Below are positions 6,956 through 14,930 of a DNA stretch of 32,231 nucleotides, in pieces. Numbering within the stretch: the stretch's first letter is position 1; every line of letters starts with the position of its first letter. The DNA is taken from assembly GCA_015484845.1 (NCBI GenBank), contig WFUT01000199.1, forward strand, positions 1 to 32,231. The letters are read 5' to 3'. Below the pieces are notes generated by a model, which was not told the DNA's origin, made no database searches, and saw only the letters and a list, made by a program, of their open reading frames with translations. Position numbers and translations under genes: made by a program. Origin of the DNA: Desulfobulbaceae bacterium (GTDB taxonomy: Bacteria; Desulfobacterota; Desulfobulbia; Desulfobulbales; Desulfobulbaceae).

Positions 6956-7516
6956 TCAGCGGCCGTAGGTGACCATGATCCTGGCCCGGGCCAGGGCGTG
7001 CTGGTGCAGGTAGAAGCCCACCATGGCCGGCGAGGCATCGCTGTCCAGGGGCAGGCTGGCCGTGTCCAGGGCATAGATCGTGAACAGGTAGTGGTGGGGC
7101 GCATCGCCCGCGGGCGGACAGGCGCCGCCATAGCCCGGCCTGCCGAAATCGGTCCTGCTCTGCACCGCGCCGGCCGGGGCCAGGCCGCTGGCCGGATCGC
7201 CGGCGCCCGCGGCCAGGTGGTGCACGCTGGCCGGGATATTGAAGATCACCCAGTGCCACCAGCCGCTGCCCGTGGGCGCGTCCGGGTCATAGACCGTGAT
7301 GGCGAAACTTTTCGTGTTGGCCGGTTCCCCGTGCCAGTCCAGCTCCGGCGAGATGTTCCGGCCGGAGCAGCCAAAGCCGTTGAACACCTGGGCGTTGGCC
7401 ATGGTGCCTCCCGGTTGCAGTTGCGGGCTGCTGAGGGTGAAGTCCGCGGCCCGGGCCTGGCCGGTTGCCAGGAGCAGCAGGGCCGTGAGTGTCGCGCAGA
7501 TCCATCGTAATTGCAT
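6956..7516 (-). CDS. Secreted YbhB/YbcL family (PEBP/Raf kinase inhibitor-like) protein
   Basis: A 186-residue phosphatidylethanolamine-binding-protein fold. A classic signal peptide (about 1-22, cleaved near ARA-A) sends it to the periplasm. The family core is complete: NISPELDWHGEP, the ligand-site DPDAPTGSGWWHWV and GYGGACPP...HHYLFTIYAL. A strong Shine-Dalgarno AAGGAGGA sits 4 nt before the chosen ATG; the frame runs on upstream but would overlap the hydrolase gene. Bacterial members have no settled function. It lies 25 nt downstream of the cysteine hydrolase, so the two are co-transcribed. Confidence 0.93.
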   Translation of the reverse strand: MQLRWICATLTALLLLATGQARAADFTLSSPQLQPGGTMANAQVFNGFGCSGRNISPELDWHGEPANTKSFAITVYDPDAPTGSGWWHWVIFNIPASVHHLAAGAGDPASGLAPAGAVQSRTDFGRPGYGGACPPAGDAPHHYLFTIYALDTASLPLDSDASPAMVGFYLHQHALARARIMVTYGR

Positions 7517-7541
7517 GTCGTCCTCCTTGTTTCTGGGGTGA

Positions 7542-8102
7542 TTACGGTTTTGCTTTGAGCAGGTTCTCCACCTCGCCTGCCGGCAGGACCCGGGCATAGA
7601 CCGCGGCCAGGGCGGCCATGAAGGCGGCGTGCACCTGGGCGGCCGGGACCGTCCGGTGGCCGAAGCACAGGTCACGGGTGGCGCAGGCGTCATGGGCCAC
7701 AATGCATTCAAGGCCCAGGTCAAAGGCGGCCCGGACCGTGGCATCCACGCACATGTGGCTCATCATGCCGCACAGGACCAGGCGTTCGGTCCCCGCCCGG
7801 CGCAGGGTCTCTGCCAGGCCGGTCTCCCGGAAGCTGTTGGGAAAGTGCTTGCTGATCACCTCCTCGCCGTCCAGGGGCCGGACCGGGTCGGCAAACCGGA
7901 TCCCTTCCGAGCCGGGCAGGAAAGAGTCCGCACCCGGCCGGGTTGTGATGTGGCGCACGTGGATGACGGGGATGTTCCGTTCGCGGCAGCGCGCCAGCAG
8001 CCGGGCCGCTGTCCGCGCGGCTGCGCGGCCCCCTGCAAGCTCCATCCTGCCGCCGGGCAAGTACTCGTTCTGGATGTCGATAAGCAGCAGTCCCGTCTTC
8101 AT
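7542..8102 (-). CDS. Isochorismatase-like cysteine hydrolase
   Basis: A 186-residue member of the isochorismatase/nicotinamidase superfamily. The likely catalytic triad is visible: Asp in LLLIDIQNEY (about residue 9), Lys in ISKHFPNSF (about 83) and the nucleophilic Cys in CGMMSHMCVD (second Cys, about 117), preceded by the non-proline cis-peptide loop. The closing DACATRDL segment is also typical. The ATG at 8102 is preferred because GGAGG lies 8-10 nt before it; a GTG five codons upstream is possible. Substrate is not predictable; pyrazinamidase-type amidases and isochorismatase-like enzymes look alike. It is divergent from a LysR gene, which probably controls it. Confidence 0.9.
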   Translation of the reverse strand: MKTGLLLIDIQNEYLPGGRMELAGGRAAARTAARLLARCRERNIPVIHVRHITTRPGADSFLPGSEGIRFADPVRPLDGEEVISKHFPNSFRETGLAETLRRAGTERLVLCGMMSHMCVDATVRAAFDLGLECIVAHDACATRDLCFGHRTVPAAQVHAAFMAALAAVYARVLPAGEVENLLKAKP

Positions 8103-8120
8103 ACCTAAATCCTCCACTTC

Positions 8121-8222
8121 GAAAATGAAGAAAAAATTTTCTTTTGCCGTATCAGTGGATTATGCGAACGTGATCGTTTTTCTCGAATCATTGACCGTGT
8201 GAAGGATTTTTTCTTCATTTTC
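8121..8222. repeat. 17-bp perfect inverted repeat spanning the divergent promoter region
   Basis: GAAAATGAAGAAAAAAT (8121-8137) recurs as its exact reverse complement at 8206-8222, with 68 nt between. The repeats are A/T-rich in an otherwise GC-rich genome and lie between the hydrolase start and lysR. The spacer holds ATCA-N16-TGAT (8151-8174), a possible regulator dyad. A long-range operator pair, a looped regulatory site or a structured leader are all possible. Confidence 0.7.
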
Positions 8223-8376
8223 TCGCCCTCCGGGATTTCAATTGCAGGATTTGGGTCATATCTTTTCTCTCCTGTTCTGTTGTCTTTGCTTTACCCGGGC
8301 ACGGTAAGAGGCTACCCTGACCGGAGAAGAATTGCCAATCATAGCTTGTGATCTCCCTGATCCGGAAACCTGATCA

Positions 8377-9267
8377 ATGGAACTCTATCACCTGCGCAGT
8401 TTCGTGGCCGTGGCCCGGGAGGGACACCTGACCCGGGCCGCGCGCCGGCTCCATACCAGCCAGCCGGCGGTGAGCGCCCATGTCAGGACCCTGGAAGAGG
8501 AGCTGGGCCTGCGCCTCTTTGAGCGCACTCCCAGGGGCATGCGGTTGACCAACGCCGGCCGGGAACTGCTGGCGCCGGCCGAGGAGGTCCTGGCCGGGGT
8601 GGCCGGGCTCGAGGCCCGGGCGCGGGGACTGGCGGGCAGCCTGGCTGGCAGCCTGGTCATCGGGGTGCGCAGCGATGCGGCCATGCTGCGCCTGGACGCC
8701 ATCTACCGGCAGCTGGCGGACCGCCATCCGGGCATCGGCCTGGCCCTGCTCCAGGCCATGTCGGCCCAGGTGATCGAGCAGGTCGGCGACCGCCGCATGG
8801 ACGCTGGCTTTGTCTTCGGTCCCTGGCCCAGGGACCGGTTTGACGGCCTTCTCCTCACCCGGGTGCGGGTGCGGGTCATCGGGCCGCCCGGGTGGCAGGA
8901 GCGCCTTGCCCGCGCCGACTGGCAGGACCTGGCCGCCATGCCCTGGGTCTGGACGCCGGAGGACTGTCCCTTTCACCTGGTCGCCCGCAGCGAGTTCGAG
9001 GGCAGGGGCCTGGCCCCGGCCCGGGTCATCGAGGCGGACAGCGAGGCCACCATCGCCAGCCTGGTGGCCTCCGGTGTTGGCCTGGGCCTGCAGCTCGAGG
9101 CCGGCGCCCTGCGGGCCCGGGACGCGGGCCGGGTCAGCCTCTGGGAGCGCGGCGCCCTGGCCATGGACCTCTCCTTCATCCACCTGCGGGAGCGGGGTCG
9201 CGATCCCCTGCTCCAGGCCGTTGTCGCGGCCGTGCGCCGGGCCTGGCAGCCGGAGACCTGCGCATGA
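8377..9267 (+). CDS. LysR-family transcriptional regulator
   Basis: A 296-residue LysR-type regulator of standard length. The N-terminal winged helix-turn-helix (about 1-60) reads LRSFVAVAREGHLTRAARRLHTSQPAVSAHVRTLEEELG, followed by LFERTPRGMRLTNAG. A linker helix and then an inducer-binding periplasmic-binding-protein-like domain (about 90-290) follow, with SLVIGVRSD, an IGPPGW strand and EADSEATIASLVASGVGLGL. It is divergent from the hydrolase/YbhB-like pair (274 nt between starts), the usual LysR arrangement, so those genes are the first candidates for control. Its stop codon overlaps the ATG of hemW (ATGA), so hemW may be translationally coupled. Confidence 0.95.
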   Translation: MELYHLRSFVAVAREGHLTRAARRLHTSQPAVSAHVRTLEEELGLRLFERTPRGMRLTNAGRELLAPAEEVLAGVAGLEARARGLAGSLAGSLVIGVRSDAAMLRLDAIYRQLADRHPGIGLALLQAMSAQVIEQVGDRRMDAGFVFGPWPRDRFDGLLLTRVRVRVIGPPGWQERLARADWQDLAAMPWVWTPEDCPFHLVARSEFEGRGLAPARVIEADSEATIASLVASGVGLGLQLEAGALRARDAGRVSLWERGALAMDLSFIHLRERGRDPLLQAVVAAVRRAWQPETCA

Positions 9268-10427
9268 ACGGTCCCCGATCCCGGCCCGGGCCCCTTGGCC
9301 TCTACCTGCACCTGCCGTTTTGCCGCGCCAAGTGCCCCTACTGCGATTTTTATTCCCTTGCCGGCCGCACCGATCTTGTCAGCGCCTACCTGGACGCCCT
9401 GGCCCGGCAGGCGCACCACATGGCGGAGCTGCCCTGGACAGGATCGCGGCAGGTGAGCACCATCTTTTTCGGTGGCGGCACCCCCAGTATCCTGGCCCCG
9501 GCGGAACTGGCCGGCCTGCTCGCCCTCTGCCGCCGTCTCTTCCCGGTACCGGCCGCCGGGGTCGAGACCACGGTGGAGGTCAACCCGGCCACCGTGGAAC
9601 GGCGCGCCCTGGACCTGCTGCGCCGGGCCGGGTTCAACCGGGTCTCCATCGGGGTCCAGTCCCTGGATGACCGGCTGCTTGGCCGCATCGGCAGGGTGCA
9701 CACGGCGGCTGACGCGGTGCGGACCGTCCGCTCCGCCAGGCAGGCCGGGTTCGCCAACCTGGGGCTGGACCTGATGTACGGCCTGCCCGGCCAGGACCTC
9801 GCCACCTGGCGCCGCACCCTGGAGCAGGCCCTGGCCCTGGTCCCGGACCATCTCTCCCTCTACGAGCTGACCCTGGAGGAGGGGACCCCGTTTGCCCGCC
9901 GGGCCGCGGCCGGGGAGCTGCTCCTGCCGGACGAGGAAGAGGTCCTGGCCATGATGGCGCTTGGCCGGGAACTGGCCGAGGGTGCCGGCCTGCACCGCTA
10001 CGAGATCTCCAACTACGCGCGGCCGGGCCACGAATGCCGCCACAATATCAACTACTGGCAAAACGGCTCCTACATCGGCCTGGGCGCGGGCGCGGTCTCC
10101 TGCCTCTCCGGCCGGCGGCTGACCGCGGTGGCGGACGTGGAGGCCTTCTGCCGGCGCCTGGCGGCCGGAGAGCCGGTCTGGTCCGACGAGGAGCGGCTGA
10201 CGCCGGCGGCCCGCTTCCGGGAGACCGTGGTCATGGGGTTGCGGATGATCCGCGGTGTCGACCTGGCCGGGCTGGAGGCCCGGTTCGGCATGGATGCCCG
10301 CAGCCACTACGGCCCGACCCTGGAGCGGCTCCTGGACCAGGGGTTGCTGGCCGTGCGCGACGGCCGCCTCTGTCTCACCGGGCAGGGGTTGCCGCTGGCC
10401 AACAGGGTCATGGCCGAGTTGGTATAG
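9264..10427 (+). CDS. hemW: Radical SAM heme chaperone HemW
   Basis: A 387-residue radical SAM protein of the HemN/HemW group. The N-terminal [4Fe-4S] site is C20-x3-C24-x2-C27 followed by DF. The lack of a fourth cysteine after C27 separates HemW, the heme-transfer chaperone, from oxygen-independent coproporphyrinogen oxidase HemN. GGGTPS, EVNPATVE, RVSIGVQSLDD and LGLDLMYGLPGQ follow as expected. The HNINYW motif, linked to heme binding, is at about 261-266, and a C-terminal winged-helix-like HemN_C domain is present. The ATG overlaps the lysR stop by 4 nt. An older name for such genes is coproporphyrinogen oxidase. Confidence 0.93.
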   Translation: MNGPRSRPGPLGLYLHLPFCRAKCPYCDFYSLAGRTDLVSAYLDALARQAHHMAELPWTGSRQVSTIFFGGGTPSILAPAELAGLLALCRRLFPVPAAGVETTVEVNPATVERRALDLLRRAGFNRVSIGVQSLDDRLLGRIGRVHTAADAVRTVRSARQAGFANLGLDLMYGLPGQDLATWRRTLEQALALVPDHLSLYELTLEEGTPFARRAAAGELLLPDEEEVLAMMALGRELAEGAGLHRYEISNYARPGHECRHNINYWQNGSYIGLGAGAVSCLSGRRLTAVADVEAFCRRLAAGEPVWSDEERLTPAARFRETVVMGLRMIRGVDLAGLEARFGMDARSHYGPTLERLLDQGLLAVRDGRLCLTGQGLPLANRVMAELV

Positions 10428-10466
10428 CGGCTCGGAAAAGGTGTACCTGGTTACGGGATATTTACC

Positions 10467-10484
10467 GGAACAGTGTTCTGTTCC
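10467..10484. terminator. Candidate hairpin between convergent hemW and solute-binding-like gene
   Basis: GGAACAG-TGTT-CTGTTCC is a perfect 7-bp stem with a 4-nt loop placed in the 73-nt gap between two converging genes. TCTTC follows on the plus strand. It is a plausible weak bidirectional terminator. Confidence 0.4.
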
Positions 10485-10500
10485 TCTTCGCTGCAGGTGA

Positions 10501-11370
10501 TCAGGGGGCCGGGCGGTCCAGGCCGTGGTGGCGGTAGATGGTCGTGACCTCGTCTGCGGCGAGAAAGTCGAGGAACTGCCTGCCCCAGGGGCCGCCGTCA
10601 CCCACCAGGCCGGCATGGATCCGGCCGATCCTGTTGCCCGGGCCGGGCAGGGGCACCAGCTCGAAGAGATCGGGAAATACCCGGCAGAAGCGCAGGGCCA
10701 GGTGATAGTAGAGGATGGCAACATCGGCGCGGCCGTCGGCCACGGCCTGGGGCGCCTCGCGGTGGTGGATCAGCCTGCCGTAGACGATCTCGCCGCGTCC
10801 CTCCTTGGCGGCCAGGAAATCGTCAGCCAGCCCCTGGTTGCGGGCAAGGGCCAGCAGGGTGTCCCGGTAGCCGCGAAAGCTGACCGCCTCGGTGTCGGGA
10901 TTGGAGAGAAAGAGGCGGATGCCGGGCCGGGCCAGGGCGGCCAGGTCGATCTGTTGCGGGTTGCCACGGCGCACCAGCAGCGCGGAGCCGCGGTTCTGCA
11001 TAAAGGGGAGGCGCCGGCTGATCCTGCCCTCGTCCGCCAGGGTGTCGAGGACGTGCGGCGGGCTGAGAAAGAGATGGGGCCGTACCGAGAGCACCAGGTT
11101 GCCCATGCGCAGGCGGCCGCGGCGCAGCAGCTCCAGGATGGGGGCGGGCGGCGTGGTGGCGTAGAAGATCACGCAGTCCGGGTGCAGTTCCCGGAAGCGC
11201 TGCACGCATTCCTGCAGGGCCATGTGGTGGTTGCCGTCGGAGAGGATCGCCAGGTTCGCCCCGGCCGGATCGCCGTGGAAATCCAGGCAGATGTTGGAGG
11301 CGGCCGCAAAGAGCGGCAGCGTGTCCGCATCGGGGCAGGGCAGTTCGGCGGGCCAGTCGAGCAGCGTCAT
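10501..11370 (-). CDS. Orphan solute-binding-like protein (ModA/PBP type II fold), no signal peptide
   Basis: A 289-residue protein resembling molybdate/tungstate- or phosphate-type periplasmic binding proteins: LAILSDGNHHMALQECVQRF at the start of the domain, VIFYATTPPAPILELLRRG, NLVLSVRPHLFLSP, LARPGIRLFLSNPDTEAVSFRGY and DGRADVAILYYHLAL. Unlike normal members it has no signal peptide or lipobox. The N-terminus MTLLDWPAELPCPD is polar, and a strong GGAGGAATG-type ribosome site supports the ATG used. No ABC transporter gene adjoins it. It may be a cytoplasmic sensor or a non-exported relative. Ligand unknown. Confidence 0.65.
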   Translation of the reverse strand: MTLLDWPAELPCPDADTLPLFAAASNICLDFHGDPAGANLAILSDGNHHMALQECVQRFRELHPDCVIFYATTPPAPILELLRRGRLRMGNLVLSVRPHLFLSPPHVLDTLADEGRISRRLPFMQNRGSALLVRRGNPQQIDLAALARPGIRLFLSNPDTEAVSFRGYRDTLLALARNQGLADDFLAAKEGRGEIVYGRLIHHREAPQAVADGRADVAILYYHLALRFCRVFPDLFELVPLPGPGNRIGRIHAGLVGDGGPWGRQFLDFLAADEVTTIYRHHGLDRPAP

Positions 11371-11411
11371 TGCATTCCTCCACTTTCATTGTGCCCTTGG
11401 GCCGTGGATAG

Positions 11412-11430
11412 GGTAGAGTAGAAATCTACC
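11412..11430 (+). promoter_or_regulatory. Small dyad ahead of the ClC gene
   Basis: GGTAGA (11412-11417) and TCTACC (11425-11430) form a 6-bp inverted repeat in the 79-nt divergent gap between the solute-binding-like gene and the ClC gene. A run of eight T follows (11441-11448) just before the ClC ATG, which lacks a visible Shine-Dalgarno. It may be an operator or a leader hairpin. Confidence 0.35.
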
Positions 11431-11449
11431 ATTATTTCCATTTTTTTTC

Positions 11450-13276
11450 ATGAGAACGGCACGGCAATCCTTTTCCGAGATCATCTTTCCCCTGCTCCTG
11501 GCCCTGGCCATCGGCGGCCTGGCCGGGCTGGGCGCGGTCTTTTTCCGCTGGCTGATCACCTTTGAGGTCCGCTTGTTCTGGTCCGGCGACGACTCGTTCC
11601 TGCACCTCTACCAGCAGGCGCCCTGGCTGCTGCGCTTCGCTATCCCGGTGGTGGCCGGCCTGGCCCTGGGGCCGCTGCTGGCCTGGTTCGCGCCGGAGAT
11701 CCGCGGTCCGGGCGTGCCCGAGGTCATGGCCTCCCTGGCCCTGCGCGACGGCATCATCCGCCACCGGGTGACCCTGGCCAAGAGCTTTGCCACCGCCACC
11801 TTCATCGCCGCCGGGGGCTCGGTGGGCCGGGAAGGTCCCATTGTCCAGATCGGCTCCTCCATCGGTTCCTCCATCACCCAGTTGTTCCGCCTCGGCCCTG
11901 ACCACCGCAAGCTGGCCGTGGCCTGCGGCGCCGCGGCCGGCATCGCCGCCACCTTCCAGGCCCCCATGGCCGGGACCCTCTTCGTGGTCGAGATCCTGCT
12001 CTTTGACCTGGAGGTCGCCTCGCTTTCCAACATCGTCATTGCCGCTGTCACCGGCACCGTGGTCTCCAAGCTGTTCTGGTCCGACGAGACCGTGTTCCAG
12101 ATCCCTTTCTTCACCATGTCGCACCCGGGCGAGCTGCTCCTCTACTTTGGCCTGGGCATCGCGGCCGGCCTGTTCAGCCTGCTGTTCATGGCCGTGGTCT
12201 TCGGCCTGACCCGGTTCCTGGACCGGCTGCGGGTGCCGGTCTGGCTGGCCCCGGCCGTGGGCGGCCTGGTGGTGGGCGTGGTCGGCCTGGTCCGTCCCGA
12301 GACCCTGGGCGTGGGCTATGTCACGGTCAACGAGATGCTGCACGGCCACGTCCTGCTGACCGCCGCGGCCTGGCTCCTCCTGGCCAAGCTGATCACCACC
12401 GGCGGCTGTGTCGGCTCGGGCATGAGCGGCGGAATATTTGCGCCGTCGCTCTTTCTCGGCGCCTCCCTGGGCTCCATTGTCGGCTCCCTCGCCCAGATGA
12501 TCTGGCCCGACACCCCGCTCTCCCCGGCCCACTACGCCCTGGTCGGCATGGGCGCGGTGGTGGCCGGCACCACCCTGGCCCCCATCACCGCCATCCTGAC
12601 CATCTTCGAGCTGACCTACAACTACCAGGTGGTCCTGCCGCTGATGGCGGCCTGCATCCCCAGCATCATCGTGGTCCGGCTCCTGCACGGCTATTCCATC
12701 TACGAGACCAAGCTGCTGGTGCAGGGCATCCGCATCGTCCGCGGCCACGACGTCAACCGGCTCCGGACCATGAAGGTGCGGGACTACGTGTGCCGGGATT
12801 TTCAATACCTTCGGAAAAACACGCCGTTCCATGACCTGGTCCACGACGTGCTCACCAGCCCGTTCCCCCATTTCGTGGTCCTGGACGAGCACGACCGGCT
12901 GGCCGGGGTGCTGACCCTGCGCGATATCCGTGCCCTGCTTGCCGATCCGGAGTATGATGGCGAGGGCGTGATCGCCGGCGACCTGATGCGGCGCGACGTG
13001 GTCACGGTGCGCGAGGACCAGAACCTGGAGGAGGCCTTTCACCTCTTTTCCCGGGGCAATTTTTCCTTTCTGCCGGTGATCTCGGCCACGGACCCGGAGC
13101 GGGTGGTGGGCTGCCTGAAAAAGGACGACCTGATCACGGCCTATAACCAGCACGTGCTGCGGGACCAGGTCCAGCCCTCGGCACGGTGGATCTGCAGGCT
13201 GCCCGGCGGCAGCAGGCAGAAGAGCGAACAAGGGCGCAACCCTTCCCGCGCCTGCACGACGGAGAAGACTTCATGA
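11450..13276 (+). CDS. ClC-family anion channel/antiporter with tandem CBS domains
   Basis: A 608-residue ClC protein: membrane domain about 10-430, CBS pair about 440-570 and a short polar tail. The anion-site motifs are present: GPGVPE (86-91), GREGP (126-130, external gating Glu E128), [11 protein letters not shown] (322-332) and a tyrosine near 415-418. Two points are unusual. The filter serine of E. coli ClC is a proline (P87), as in nitrate-preferring plant AtCLCa. The internal proton-path Glu (E203 in E. coli) aligns with I182 in FVVEILLFD. Transport may thus be uncoupled or differ in ion choice; this is inference from alignment by eye. CBS domains may bind adenine nucleotides. Its stop overlaps the fumarase ATG by 4 nt, which indicates translational coupling. 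Confidence 0.93.
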   Translation: MRTARQSFSEIIFPLLLALAIGGLAGLGAVFFRWLITFEVRLFWSGDDSFLHLYQQAPWLLRFAIPVVAGLALGPLLAWFAPEIRGPGVPEVMASLALRDGIIRHRVTLAKSFATATFIAAGGSVGREGPIVQIGSSIGSSITQLFRLGPDHRKLAVACGAAAGIAATFQAPMAGTLFVVEILLFDLEVASLSNIVIAAVTGTVVSKLFWSDETVFQIPFFTMSHPGELLLYFGLGIAAGLFSLLFMAVVFGLTRFLDRLRVPVWLAPAVGGLVVGVVGLVRPETLGVGYVTVNEMLHGHVLLTAAAWLLLAKLITTGGCVGSGMSGGIFAPSLFLGASLGSIVGSLAQMIWPDTPLSPAHYALVGMGAVVAGTTLAPITAILTIFELTYNYQVVLPLMAACIPSIIVVRLLHGYSIYETKLLVQGIRIVRGHDVNRLRTMKVRDYVCRDFQYLRKNTPFHDLVHDVLTSPFPHFVVLDEHDRLAGVLTLRDIRALLADPEYDGEGVIAGDLMRRDVVTVREDQNLEEAFHLFSRGNFSFLPVISATDPERVVGCLKKDDLITAYNQHVLRDQVQPSARWICRLPGGSRQKSEQGRNPSRACTTEKTS

Positions 13277-14889
13277 AATTTTTCTACCAGGATCCCTTTC
13301 CCCTGCGCGGGGAGACCACCGAATACCGGCTCCTGCCCGGCTCGGAGACCCTTGTCCGCCTGGAGCGGTTCCAGGACCAGGACATGCTGGTGGTCGATCC
13401 CCGGGCCCTGGCCGAGCTGGCCCGCCAGGCCATGCATGACGCCTCCTTTTTCCTGCGCCGCCGCCACAACGAGAAGGTGGCCGCCATCCTCGACGATCCC
13501 GGGGCCTCGGACAATGACCGGGCCGTGGCCCTGGCCATGCTGCGCAACGCCGAGATCGCGGCCCGCGGCGTCCTGCCCGTCTGCCAGGACACCGGCACCG
13601 CCATCGTGATCGGCAAGAAGGGGCAGCAGGTCTGGACCGGCTGCAATGACGCCGAGGAGATCAGCCGCGGCATCTTTACCACCTACACGACCGAGAACCT
13701 GCGCTATTCCCAGCTTGCGCCGCTGACCATGTACGAGGAGCGCAACACCGGCACCAACCTGCCGGCCCAGATCGATATCTATGCCACGCCAGGGGCGGCA
13801 TACCATTTCCTGTTCGTGGCCAAGGGCGGCGGCAGCGCCAACAAGACCTTTCTCTACCAGGAGACCAGGGCCCTGCTCGAGCCGGAGACGCTGTTCCGTT
13901 TCCTGGTCGCAAAGATGAAGACCCTGGGCACGGCCGCCTGCCCGCCCTATCACATCGCCTTTGTCATCGGCGGCACCAGCGTGGAGGCCAACACCAAGCT
14001 GGTCAAGCTGGCCTCCACCGGCTACCTCGACACCCTGCCGGAGAGCGGCAACGAGTATGGCCGCGCCTTCCGCGACCGCGACCTGGAGGAGCGGCTGCTG
14101 CGGGCCAGCCGCGAGCTGGGCATCGGCGCCCAGTTCGGCGGCCGCTTTTTTGCGCACGACGTGCGCGTGGTGCGCCTGCCGCGCCACGGCGCCTCCTGTC
14201 CCGTGGGCATGGGGGTCTCCTGTTCCGCGGACCGCAACATCCTGGCCCGCATCGACGCCCGCGGCCTGTGGCTGGAGCAACTGGACACCGATCCGGGCAG
14301 CCTGATCCCGGAACGCTACCGCGGCCGGGAGGATGCCGGCGCCGTGGCGATCGACCTGGACCGGCCCATGGCCGAGGTCCTGGCCGATCTTGGCCGCCAC
14401 CCCGTGGCCACCCGGGTCCGTCTCAACGGCACCATCATCGTGGGGCGCGACATCGCCCATGCCCGCTGGAAGGCCCTCCTGGACCAGGGCAGGCCCCTGC
14501 CGGAGTACCTGAAGAATCACCCGGTCTACTATGCCGGCCCGGCCAAGACCCCGCCCGGCAGGCCATCGGGTTCCTTCGGCCCCACCACGGCCGGCCGCAT
14601 GGACTCCTATGTCGAGCTGCTGCAGAGCCACGGCGGCTCCCTTGTCATGATCGCCAAGGGCAACCGTTCCCCGGAGGTAACCGAGAGCTGCCGCCGGTAC
14701 GGCGGCTTCTACCTGGGATCCATCGGCGGCCCGGCCGCCCTGATCGCCGAGGAGTGCATCCGGCAGGTGGAGTGTATCGACTACCCGGAGCTGGGCATGG
14801 AGGCGGTGTGGCGGATCAAGGTCAGGGATTTCCCTGCCTTCATCCTCATCGACGACAAGGGCAACGACTTCTTTGCCGGCCTGGTGTGA
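13273..14889 (+). CDS. Class I (Fe-S) fumarate hydratase
   Basis: A 538-residue single-chain class I fumarase, the oxygen-sensitive [4Fe-4S] enzyme that interconverts fumarate and malate in the cytoplasm. Cluster ligands C104 (LPVCQDTG), C223 (AACPPYH) and C317 (GVSCSAD) sit one residue from the E. coli FumA positions 105, 224 and 318. The C-terminal fumarase beta domain has [29 protein letters not shown] and [15 protein letters not shown] lies 9 nt before the ATG, which overlaps the ClC stop (ATGA). The pairing of fumarase with an anion transporter and a two-component system is not a standard operon. Tartrate dehydratase-like activity cannot be ruled out. Confidence 0.95.
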   Translation: MKFFYQDPFPLRGETTEYRLLPGSETLVRLERFQDQDMLVVDPRALAELARQAMHDASFFLRRRHNEKVAAILDDPGASDNDRAVALAMLRNAEIAARGVLPVCQDTGTAIVIGKKGQQVWTGCNDAEEISRGIFTTYTTENLRYSQLAPLTMYEERNTGTNLPAQIDIYATPGAAYHFLFVAKGGGSANKTFLYQETRALLEPETLFRFLVAKMKTLGTAACPPYHIAFVIGGTSVEANTKLVKLASTGYLDTLPESGNEYGRAFRDRDLEERLLRASRELGIGAQFGGRFFAHDVRVVRLPRHGASCPVGMGVSCSADRNILARIDARGLWLEQLDTDPGSLIPERYRGREDAGAVAIDLDRPMAEVLADLGRHPVATRVRLNGTIIVGRDIAHARWKALLDQGRPLPEYLKNHPVYYAGPAKTPPGRPSGSFGPTTAGRMDSYVELLQSHGGSLVMIAKGNRSPEVTESCRRYGGFYLGSIGGPAALIAEECIRQVECIDYPELGMEAVWRIKVRDFPAFILIDDKGNDFFAGLV

Positions 14890-14930
14890 TGATGGTTGAG
14901 CATGGCGGACCTGTTGTGGCGTAGCGCGAT

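Noticed and set aside
8973-10724. 583-codon minus-strand ORF
   Set aside because: Antisense to lysR and hemW, both with complete signatures.
11432-13231. 599-codon minus-strand ORF
   Set aside because: Antisense to the ClC gene, whose motifs are complete; composition is biased and has no family resemblance.
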